From the NCBI RefSeq assembly GCF_000027005.1, contig NC_012964.1, positions 992,001 through 1,056,000 of the forward strand: a stretch of 64,000 nt of DNA, given 5' to 3'. This DNA is from Komagataella phaffii GS115 (taxonomy: Eukaryota > Ascomycota > Pichiomycetes > Pichiales > Pichiaceae). Shown here in pieces: positions 56,237 through 63,525 of the stretch (position 1 is the stretch's first letter; each line of letters starts with the position of its first letter). The notes under the pieces are model-generated. The model saw only the letters and a list, made by a program, of their open reading frames with translations. It did no database searches and was not told where the DNA came from. The position numbers and the translations under genes were made by a program.

Positions 56237-56383
56237 CTTGTGTGGAAGTTGAGGTAAGAAGGGAAGACGATTTTTTGTTTGACACGCGTCCACCATATGA
56301 TCCGCGATGGAAAAAGAGAATGTTGCTTATGTAACCAAACATTAAATGCTATTATTATGACAAACGATCTATACATGAACAAC

Positions 56384-57958
56384 CTAATAGTGATTTAATC
56401 TCCACATACGTACTTTTCCTGCCGTGTTACCGACACACAGAGTCTCACCACGAGGGCTGAATTTCACCGTGGTAACGGTTCCCAATGGAGTGGTTCTGGT
56501 GGGCCAGTTTCGGAATACTGTACAAGAGGGCAGGTGGACAAGTCTTAATCCATCAGACACAGCGTTAGAAGTTACGCACAACACTTGGCCATCAGGAGTG
56601 AAATCTAAGGCTGTGATGGCAGTTACCAAATTCTCCACAGTTCCAATTGGCTTTGGGCGAGTCGTAGAGTTGGTCAATTTGCGTCTGTCGTAAATGTTTA
56701 CAATACCAACATTGTTACCAACTGCCAACCACCTATCACAGGCTTTTATTTGCGTAATACCGGTTCCTGAATCGTCGGACCATTTATTCAAGAACTTTCC
56801 GGTATCGACGTTCCATTCCCAGACTTCACCTGCGGAATTGACTGCTATTAGTATATTATCGTCACTCTGTTTCATGAAGTCAATATCCACCACTTCATCT
56901 TCAATTTTGAATCCTCTCAACCATAACCCGTTCGTGGTAGAGAGAACGTTCACCCAACCTGAGTTACCAGCCAGTCCAATGTATCTTCCATCACATGATA
57001 GCTTAAAATGCCCAAACGACTTTTGAGTCTTTTCGTTCCCGTACAATTTGTTTATTTTTTCAACCCGTTCGTTCTGGAGATTCCATTTGTACATGTAAGG
57101 CCTACTTCCACCAGCAAACAACTTGTCATCCTGAAATTCAAGGCTGAGAATTGAAGACTGTTTCAAATGGATAGAAGTGATGAAATTATTAACCTTACCG
57201 TCCAACTGGAATATTCTGATGGTTCTATCCATTCCACCAGTGGCTAGAAGAGGGTGGGTTGGGTGGAATGCAATAGTTTTTATGGAAGAATGAGCTACTC
57301 GTTGCGCATTGGCATCTCTCAATCTATCAATATCGATGTTAGTTGGAGGTAATAGTTTTGTAGTTTTACTAGCCACCTGGTATTGTTTTGAAAGAATGTC
57401 AAGTAGCATATTACTCTTGACCAATTCATTTTCCTCCTGGCTTGCGGTTCCATCACTATCTTCAGAATCACTTTCATCTGCCCAATCAGGTCTTGGGTGG
57501 ATCTTTTCAAATTGCGATTTAAGTCTGAAAATGTAAGACTTTCCGGATAAAACAGATTCATTTTCACGTTTTCTCAGTTTCTCGAGTTTATCATCTTTCA
57601 CAACGGATATTCTCAGATTTTGATCGTCACTATCTTCCCATGCATCGCTTTCTTCTTCGGAATAATCAGTATTGTCCTCACTTCCAGATTCTCCGTGGTA
57701 GTCCACTCCAACATCTCCTTTGGATTCGTCAACAAAGAATAACTGATCGTCTTGTAATTTTTCAAAATCATCATCTTCACTAACATCATCACCTTCAGGC
57801 TCATTACCAGAGTCTGCTTCAGTCTCATCTCTTCCAAAGAAATCCACATCTCTCAGCCCTTTTTCAAATCCTTCAAGATCACCAAATACAAGACGTTCCA
57901 ATTCCAACTCCTCCTCATCCTTGGGGGGTATTTCCATAGCTTGTTCGTCTACGATCAT
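56384..57958 (-). CDS. UTP18: Small-subunit processome WD40 protein Utp18
   Basis: 524 aa (594 in S. cerevisiae). Part of the UtpB module of the U3 processome; it recruits the exosome-linked Mtr4 helicase through an arch-interaction motif near its N-terminus. The start region EEELELERLVFGDLEGF is the Utp18 hallmark and includes a candidate LVFGD arch motif. A long acidic stretch (about 40-115) is followed by a WD40 propeller (about 215-524) with repeats such as HPLLATGGMDRTIRIF and LCVGNTAGKVRMW. Divergent from COA3 over 202 bp. Confidence 0.93.
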   Translation of the reverse strand: MIVDEQAMEIPPKDEEELELERLVFGDLEGFEKGLRDVDFFGRDETEADSGNEPEGDDVSEDDDFEKLQDDQLFFVDESKGDVGVDYHGESGSEDNTDYSEEESDAWEDSDDQNLRISVVKDDKLEKLRKRENESVLSGKSYIFRLKSQFEKIHPRPDWADESDSEDSDGTASQEENELVKSNMLLDILSKQYQVASKTTKLLPPTNIDIDRLRDANAQRVAHSSIKTIAFHPTHPLLATGGMDRTIRIFQLDGKVNNFITSIHLKQSSILSLEFQDDKLFAGGSRPYMYKWNLQNERVEKINKLYGNEKTQKSFGHFKLSCDGRYIGLAGNSGWVNVLSTTNGLWLRGFKIEDEVVDIDFMKQSDDNILIAVNSAGEVWEWNVDTGKFLNKWSDDSGTGITQIKACDRWLAVGNNVGIVNIYDRRKLTNSTTRPKPIGTVENLVTAITALDFTPDGQVLCVTSNAVSDGLRLVHLPSCTVFRNWPTRTTPLGTVTTVKFSPRGETLCVGNTAGKVRMWRLNHY

Positions 57959-58160
57959 ATTGTATTGTGTTCTTGGGGAGGAAATAAAAAAAAATTATAC
58001 TCGAATGAAATATCGAAGGGTCGAATCGGGCAATCCTAACAGCCCCAGGCCCGTCATCGAGTGAAGAGCTCAAAGGGTGTGCACTCCCCGATATTTCAAG
58101 TGGGATCAGTATCAAATCCAGAAAACCTGGCATACTAACCTAAACAGAGTCCCTTCAATC

Positions 58161-58469
58161 ATGGCGTAAGTACCTTCCTGCTTCCTGCACTGTTTTGACC
58201 AATACTAACCGTCAAGACAACCCGACAAATATTATAACAAATACACCTACCAGATGTCTCCGGCAATGTTGAGAGCTAGAAGACCATACTTCTGGAAGAA
58301 TATGGGAGCTTTTGGTATTCTGGGAGGTATATCTCTAAGTGTGTACCTTTACACATACAACTTTTTGATGCAAGATGATTTTGAGAATATTCCTATTCCT
58401 CCAATTAAAGACGAAGATTTGGCTGCCCTGAGAAGAGAGTACGAGGAAAAGAAGCAACTCAGCAAGTAG
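58161..58469 (+). CDS. COA3: Cytochrome c oxidase assembly factor Coa3, spliced
   Basis: Exon 1 is only ATGGC (58161-58165); exon 2 is 58217-58469. The spliced product has 85 aa, the same length as S. cerevisiae Coa3. It starts MAQPDKYYNKYTYQ, continues with the signature MSPAMLRARRPYFWKN, one membrane segment (about residues 32-52) and the acidic tail with IPIPPIKDEDLAALRREYE. Coa3 sits in the mitochondrial inner membrane with Mss51 and Cox14 and couples Cox1 synthesis to assembly. Without splicing the frame has no upstream ATG before the internal Met at 58254. A Puf3-type site follows 41 nt after the stop. Confidence 0.95.
58166..58216 (+). other. Intron of COA3 (51 nt, phase 2)
   Basis: Donor GTAAGT, perfect branch site TACTAAC at 58203-58209, acceptor CAAG ending at 58216, only 8 nt after the branch A. 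The unspliced RNA would read ATG GCG TAA, a stop at the third codon. Confidence 0.93.
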
Positions 58470-58509
58470 GATTATTCCTGTAAGGTTACCTGAAAATGCA
58501 GTTGATACT

Positions 58510-58517
58510 TGTATATA
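58510..58517 (+). promoter_or_regulatory. Candidate Puf3 recognition element in the COA3 3' flank
   Basis: TGTATATA beginning 41 nt after the COA3 stop codon, with C at position -2 (bases CT precede it), as favoured by Puf3. It matches the octamer predicted from the repeats of PUF3 in this window, and the host gene encodes a mitochondrial protein, the classic Puf3 target class. Use in vivo is inferred. Confidence 0.6.
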
Positions 58518-58599
58518 TATTATGTCTGAGAATACGATTTTGTGATGTGATTGCTCAGGGTGCAACGATGTGTAAAAAAGATTATCGTGAAATCTTGGG

Positions 58600-59772
58600 T
58601 TACGTGTATCCGCTTCCTCTGTACGAGTTCTTTGTAACAGTTTCTCCAAAAAAACTGGTAGTAGAGTCTGACCTGGATTGCGAATTCGAATCATATGGAT
58701 TGGATTCGTTTAGGTTGATACTGCTCTCTTGCTCAGAGAAATTCCTGTGAGTATATAAATAGGGGTTCTCGTAAGACATGTATCGACTGTTCTTGGTTCC
58801 AATTGGTTTGGGAACCTCTAGTTCACTAGTAGTCAATAGAGAATTAACTTCGTAGGCATCCTCGTCGTAGTAGTTATCATCATCGTCAATGTCAGGAAGT
58901 TTTGGTAAGAAGTTTTGATTCTCGTTCTCTAGTTTGATCATGTTTAGCTCGGTGGGCAATCTTTTGCTTACAAAGTCATGAATCACTCTGTTGGCTTCTA
59001 AAGAACAATACTGTTTTAAACCATCCTTGTAACCTCTTCCTGACCAGTATACCCTAAGAGGGATGTAAGAAAGAAGTGCTGTTACTAGCATGATCATAAA
59101 AAATACCCACAAAATGAATGAAAATGTCATGAAACCCAATGTCACAGCTGCGTATCGGTTTTCTTCTGCAACCTTCGAAATTACCTTCGTAATTGTGGAA
59201 AAGTCTCCAGTCTCCAATTTCAGGAACTTGAATAATGTGATTCCATTTATTACCTGTCTCGGAGAATCAGCAATCAAAAGCGTCAAACAATCTCTGATGG
59301 AAAAGAAGGTGAAGAATGTAAGTCTTTTCACAAAGCCACCAGCACCAATTTTGTCGTACACACAAAAATAGCTGTAATGCCTGATGGAGTACGTATTTCT
59401 TAGTATGTTGTTCATATATGTTTCGCATATCCGTTGAGATCGGTGGAAGAAGGCCCATATCCATTTTGCAATGAGAATTGCAAGACTTGCGAATATGCAG
59501 CCAACAAAGATCCACCGACAGATCTCTTTAGAGATAAATGGCTCAATATTCATGGCCCAGCGGTTTAAATTAATCAGCCTATAAGCAGTGACTATATCAG
59601 ACACCAAAAATGCTATCGATAATATGATAAAGAGCCACATCATCAGGTACGCCAGGAGTGTGGAGATCTTGAAGTTGACAAATAGCTGCGACTCTATGAT
59701 ATCGAAAGTCGTGTTATCAAGCTTCACTGCCCATGATTTTCTTTTCTCTTTGTTGTCCGACGTATAAGACAT
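58600..59772 (-). CDS. KCH1: Kch1/Prm6-family plasma-membrane K+ transport protein
   Basis: 390 aa. At least three membrane segments (about residues 38-62, 88-112 and 208-235) and a shorter hydrophobic patch near 150-170. The segments WAVKLDNTTFDIIES, FVKRLTFFTFFSIRDCL, GDFSTITKVISKVAEENRYAAVT and GRGYKDGLKQYCSLEANRVI match the fungal Kch family. Its S. cerevisiae members Kch1 and Kch2/Prm6 mediate low-affinity K+ uptake during pheromone response and ER stress. The C-terminal tail is Ser/Asn/Tyr-rich and probably phosphorylated. The symbol is by family; I cannot separate the two paralogues. Confidence 0.82.
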   Translation of the reverse strand: MSYTSDNKEKRKSWAVKLDNTTFDIIESQLFVNFKISTLLAYLMMWLFIILSIAFLVSDIVTAYRLINLNRWAMNIEPFISKEICRWIFVGCIFASLAILIAKWIWAFFHRSQRICETYMNNILRNTYSIRHYSYFCVYDKIGAGGFVKRLTFFTFFSIRDCLTLLIADSPRQVINGITLFKFLKLETGDFSTITKVISKVAEENRYAAVTLGFMTFSFILWVFFMIMLVTALLSYIPLRVYWSGRGYKDGLKQYCSLEANRVIHDFVSKRLPTELNMIKLENENQNFLPKLPDIDDDDNYYDEDAYEVNSLLTTSELEVPKPIGTKNSRYMSYENPYLYTHRNFSEQESSINLNESNPYDSNSQSRSDSTTSFFGETVTKNSYRGSGYT

Positions 59773-59966
59773 CTTGCTCAGAAAGAACTACTGTCTCTGA
59801 GGGGCAGAAGAAGGGTTAAAGAATCAACCTGTTGGTTTCAGGTCCCCAAGGTATCTTGAAACGCGCATACGCGAAGTCCAAAAATAGAGCAGGGTCTGGA
59901 GTTAATTTCCTTTCGGTTTTTGTCAGAGCACTCACCTACAGCTGTAAGGTAATGCAAGGTTGAGTG

Positions 59967-60449
59967 ATGGACCTTGGATATTCATCAGACAGCGACTTTG
60001 AAACGAACCAAAAAGAGGAGTCATATGAGACAGAAGATTGGGTTGAGGTGAAACTGCCCATCCCCGGTGAATCGAGTGTCCTCAGGAAAAAAAGAGCCCT
60101 TGAAAATCTTGACGTTGGTGTCGTCAACGACACTATTGGAGAGAAAAAGGAGGGAGTTCACAAAGACCTAAACGATATAGCGGAGTCAGAGACCACTTCA
60201 ATTTCAAACACACAGTCCAATGATGATAGCAATACTCGAATCTTTGATGGAGACGCGTATTATAATGAAAATAAACTGATGAAAGATGAGTTGGCCTCTA
60301 AAATAGATTCCCCTTCGTTCAGTAAATCCCGCTCCAATCAGTTATCCAACTTGATGAACTACACCGAGAAAAACAAAGAGAAATTGGAAGAGCGTTTCAT
60401 TAATGATAGAATGAAGAAGAAGAAAAAACAATCTGAGTATGGCTTCTGA
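59967..60449 (+). CDS. PRCC-family protein (putative splicing/nuclear factor)
   Basis: 160 aa from the ATG at 59967. The N-terminal part is acidic and Ser-rich (YSSDSDFE) and includes VEVKLPIPG, typical of PRCC proteins. The C-terminal ~60 residues (IFDGDAYY, then SNQLSNLMNYTEKNKEKLEERF and a Lys run ending SEYGF) match the C-terminal PRCC domain, whose human member ends in KYGF and associates with spliceosome components. S. cerevisiae has no obvious orthologue. A three-codon upstream ORF (ATG at 59952) stops three bases before the start. It converges with the MAD1-like gene, with 5 bp between stops. Confidence 0.68.
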   Translation: MDLGYSSDSDFETNQKEESYETEDWVEVKLPIPGESSVLRKKRALENLDVGVVNDTIGEKKEGVHKDLNDIAESETTSISNTQSNDDSNTRIFDGDAYYNENKLMKDELASKIDSPSFSKSRSNQLSNLMNYTEKNKEKLEERFINDRMKKKKKQSEYGF

Positions 60450-60454
60450 AAGAG

Positions 60455-62134
60455 TTATTCTATCAAACTTGTCAATGGTATCTTAAATTCCTTTAGGTCA
60501 GCTTTGGTTTCAACCAGGGCCAATTTTCCTTCTTTGATGGTAATGACAACGTATTCGGAGTCATTCTTTTGGAGTTTAACGATATAGTCACCAAGTTTAA
60601 CTACCTTTAATCCGAGTATTCTCTGAACAATATCTTGGTATTCTTTCAATTCTCGTTCGGATATTTCTTTGATAGAAAGGTAGGAAACTTGAAATTCAGA
60701 TACTTTGGATTCCAGCTGCTGGTTTTTCTCAAAGAGTTGATCAAATAACTCTTTCGATACTGAAGTAGTCAAAGTGTTTGCTGTTTCTGCTGAGGCTTTT
60801 GTAGCCTCTTCAGTTGCTACTAATTTTTGAATCTGCTCATTTCTAGACTTGAGCTCATCTTCTAACTCTGAGAGTTTGATAGACAATTCCTGTTTCTCTT
60901 TACTCAATTGTACGATTTGCTCATTCTTATCAGGTAAGACTGTGCTTTCCTCTTTTATTTTCTGCCTTTTGGACTCTCTAGATTCTGTGAGTGAGCTAAT
61001 GTGCGCAACTTGAATTTCGAACTCTTGACATAGACTATTCAGTTTGTCTAGTAGAATCTTATCCGTACTATCAGGCTTTTCTATGTTCTCGTTTCCGTTC
61101 ATTTTTTTCCTGTAGAAATCTCTCTCTAGTGAAATATTATCCATCTGATCTTTCATAAAAAGAAGATGTTTATCTTTCAAGCCTACTTGTATCGACAAGC
61201 GTGAAATGTCCAGCTCTTTGTCGGAAACGTCGAGTTTCAAAGACTGCAACTGTTTTTGAAGCTTTGCTAGCTGATCAACTGTTTCCAATTGAGCAGGATG
61301 AACACGATAAAGATCCTCTCTAAGCACATTCAGGGCAAGTTCTTTAGACTTGTTCAAATCTTCAAGCAAACTTATCTTTTTCAAAAGTTTCTGGGTTGAT
61401 ACAACTTCGTCTGAATCGAAGTTCTGAAATTTTGACTGATATTGTGCCAATTTTTTAGCCAATTCTGAATTATCCTTCAACAGTTTGTCATAATTGTGAG
61501 CCTTAAACTCTAACTGTTTGTTGGACTCTTTAAGGTACAGCAAAAGCTCGTGATCCAGTTTGCTTGATTTGGATAAATTCAGTAAATGCTCATTCTCTTG
61601 CTCAAGCTTAGTGACCTTTTGAATTAACTGGCTCAATTCGTTTTCATATAGTTTCGATTCTTTATTTTCTGGGTTTGCAACAGAAGGTGTCTGATTTTCC
61701 TTTAACCTTTCATTTTCTTCTCTAGCCTGTGACAATTCACGTTTCGACTCATCCAATTGAGTTTCTAACAATTTAAGCCCATTTGTTTTCACATTTACAG
61801 TATTCTTCAAACTGTTCAGTTCTCTGATCAAGGCTATGTTCTGTTCCTCTAGTTCGTCCAATTTGCTCTCATATTCGTCTTTGGCATCCAGTAATTGCTG
61901 CTCTGCAAGCTTTTTATCATTTTTAGACAATAGGCTTTTGTTTTCCTTCTTCAGTTGGTCTATTTGCTCCACAAGTTTGAGGTTCCTTTGGTAAAGAAAA
62001 TCCTTATCACCTTTCAAATCCTGAATATCCCTGTTTTGCAAATCAAGCTTGCTGAGCAGATTGGAGTACTCTATCTGATGGTTGGCTTTGCTTAATTCAA
62101 GCTGATTCCTAAGCTCTTGTATTTCAAAAGACAT
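60455..62134 (-). CDS. MAD1: Mad1-like spindle-checkpoint coiled-coil protein
   Basis: 559 aa. Almost continuous coiled coil (about residues 1-490) ending in a small alpha-beta domain (about 500-559) with ILGLKVVKLGDYIV and GKLALVETKADLKEF, which fits the RWD-like C-terminal domain of Mad1. A hydrophobic patch before a Pro (LNVLREDLYRVHP, about residues 265-278) could be the Mad2-interaction motif. Mad1 carries Mad2 to unattached kinetochores and nuclear pores. S. cerevisiae Mad1 is longer (749 aa), and coiled coils mislead, so the name is less secure than others here. Divergent from MMS2. Confidence 0.66.
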   Translation of the reverse strand: MSFEIQELRNQLELSKANHQIEYSNLLSKLDLQNRDIQDLKGDKDFLYQRNLKLVEQIDQLKKENKSLLSKNDKKLAEQQLLDAKDEYESKLDELEEQNIALIRELNSLKNTVNVKTNGLKLLETQLDESKRELSQAREENERLKENQTPSVANPENKESKLYENELSQLIQKVTKLEQENEHLLNLSKSSKLDHELLLYLKESNKQLEFKAHNYDKLLKDNSELAKKLAQYQSKFQNFDSDEVVSTQKLLKKISLLEDLNKSKELALNVLREDLYRVHPAQLETVDQLAKLQKQLQSLKLDVSDKELDISRLSIQVGLKDKHLLFMKDQMDNISLERDFYRKKMNGNENIEKPDSTDKILLDKLNSLCQEFEIQVAHISSLTESRESKRQKIKEESTVLPDKNEQIVQLSKEKQELSIKLSELEDELKSRNEQIQKLVATEEATKASAETANTLTTSVSKELFDQLFEKNQQLESKVSEFQVSYLSIKEISERELKEYQDIVQRILGLKVVKLGDYIVKLQKNDSEYVVITIKEGKLALVETKADLKEFKIPLTSLIE

Positions 62135-62479
62135 GCCATTGGGGTTAGGTATTTGATGTTTACTTGGTGTGGCATGAATTGGCGCGGGTCAAAATAGCAT
62201 AGAGATGCCCGTCTCCTGGGCTGTGACCTCATTCTCACGAGACAAATACAGTATTTAAACAAGTAAATTGGCGCTCCACCTCAATTGCAAAGACCAATAC
62301 CGTTACCTGGTAACCGCCGTCGACATTGGACTAAAAGGCCGTAAGATCAGCTTAGTATTCAGCTGGCATGCCCCTCCAATGTCTGAGCCCACTAAATCTC
62401 GCCCTCCCTCACTGCCCCCCGAGGATAACTTCTCGATTTAATCTATCTTCCTTCCTTCTCCTCTAACCCCATATACACG
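62135..62479. promoter_or_regulatory. Divergent promoter of the MAD1-like gene and MMS2
   Basis: 345 bp. The 9-mer AATTGGCGC occurs twice on the plus strand, at 62177-62185 and 62266-62274. It contains TTGGCGC, like an E2F site, and might serve an MBF/SBF-type cell-cycle regulator. A pyrimidine-rich leader (about 62440-62470) stands before the MMS2 start. No RNA gene was seen. Confidence 0.45.
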
Positions 62480-62954
62480 ATGTCCACAATGTAAGAAGAC
62501 GCACACATCCCAGATCTTAGTCATTCCACTAACAATCCCTTTTAGACCAAGGAACTTCAAACTTTTGGAAGAATTAGAGAAAGGTGAGAAAGGTTTAGGG
62601 TCAGAGTCTTGCTCCTACGGGCTCCAAGACCTGGATGATCTGACCATGACGTATTGGAACGGAACCGTATTAGGCCCACCAAACTCGGTGCACTCAAATA
62701 GAATCTACTTTTTAACGATTGAGTGCAATGAGAGTTACCCAGAAAACCCCCCAATCGTCAAATTTCAAAGTAAGATTAACCTACCATGCGTCGACCAAAC
62801 AACAGGATTAGTAGACCCCAAGAAATTCAAGACCTTGGGCGAATGGAAAAGAAGTTACAGCATAGAAATCGTTCTATTGGAACTGAGAAAGGAAATGGCA
62901 TTACCTGGTAATAAGAAGCTTGCACAACCAAAAGAGGGAAGTACCTATTTTTGA
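62480..62954 (+). CDS. MMS2: Ubiquitin E2 variant Mms2, spliced
   Basis: Exon 1 is 62480-62490 (11 nt) and exon 2 is 62546-62954; joined they give 139 aa starting MSTIPRNFKLLEELEKGEKG, against 137 aa in S. cerevisiae. Mms2 pairs with Ubc13 to build K63-linked ubiquitin chains on PCNA for error-free DNA damage bypass. The UEV fold is evident: MTYWNGTVLGPPNSVH, YPENPPIVKFQSKINLPCV and the end NKKLAQPKEGSTYF. As expected for a UEV there is no catalytic Cys in the usual HPN region. The unspliced exon 2 frame has no ATG at its beginning, which confirms the intron. Confidence 0.96.
62491..62545 (+). other. Intron of MMS2 (55 nt, phase 2)
   Basis: Donor GTAAGA, branch site CACTAAC at 62527-62533, acceptor TTTTAG ending at 62545. 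Splicing joins AT to A to make an Ile codon. Unspliced RNA reads ATG TCC ACA ATG TAA, an immediate stop. Confidence 0.93.
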
Positions 62955-62998
62955 TACTCATTAATTATATTTTACAGTTATCGGTCTATTTTGTTACT

Positions 62999-63406
62999 CT
63001 ACTTTATTTCTCCTTCCTTACTGTTCCGTTCCTCATATTCTTGAAACCTTATCATTAAATCTCTTTCTGCCTCAAAAAATCTGTCCATGAGGCTACTATT
63101 GTCGTACTTGTTCGTTAGGGAGTCCGTAACTTCAATGACTGTGTATTCTCTTGGGATTAGTTTCTTTCCAGTTAAATTCAGTCCTCCATTCTCTGGTATT
63201 ATGTTCCTCTTGGCTTCTTGGTTTCCCCTCCGGCATTTGGCAAACACCCTCTTGAAGGGCACACATATTATCTCGTCAGCAGAGAAGGTACATTGGTTCT
63301 GGATGATGGAGTACAGCTCACAGTTTGAAGGCAAAAATTTCATCATGTACTGTGGAAATTGCATCTTGACTTCATCTCTCGTATATACAGGGACTGGTGG
63401 TGCCAT
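62999..63406 (-). CDS. SOM1: Som1, inner-membrane peptidase complex factor, twin CX9C
   Basis: 135 aa against 74 in S. cerevisiae. The first ~95 residues align with Som1: MAPPVPVYTRDE start, CTFSADEIICVPFKRVFAKC core and EYTVIEVTDSLTN. Cysteines C29/C39 and C48/C58 form a perfect twin CX9C pair, the fold imported to the intermembrane space by Mia40. Som1 assists the Imp1/Imp2 peptidase, which trims sorting signals. The Lys/Arg-rich insertion (about 59-78) and the charged helical tail of ~35 residues (RFFEAERDLMIRFQEYEER) are extra. Convergent with MMS2, with 44 bp between stops. Confidence 0.88.
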   Translation of the reverse strand: MAPPVPVYTRDEVKMQFPQYMMKFLPSNCELYSIIQNQCTFSADEIICVPFKRVFAKCRRGNQEAKRNIIPENGGLNLTGKKLIPREYTVIEVTDSLTNKYDNSSLMDRFFEAERDLMIRFQEYEERNSKEGEIK

Positions 63407-63525
63407 CTTGGTCTACAAAGGGGGAAACGACAGAGAGGGTGGGGATGTGGATCTTACACTTACATAGGTGCGAAATAATGTACAGTGAGATAGGTATATG
63501 CTGATGTAATCATGAAGTTGTGATA

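Noticed and set aside
62960..62998. TGTAAAATA on the minus strand after SOM1, another mitochondrial gene
   Set aside because: It has one base too many for UGUANAUA and would fit other PUF proteins better; not a Puf3 match.
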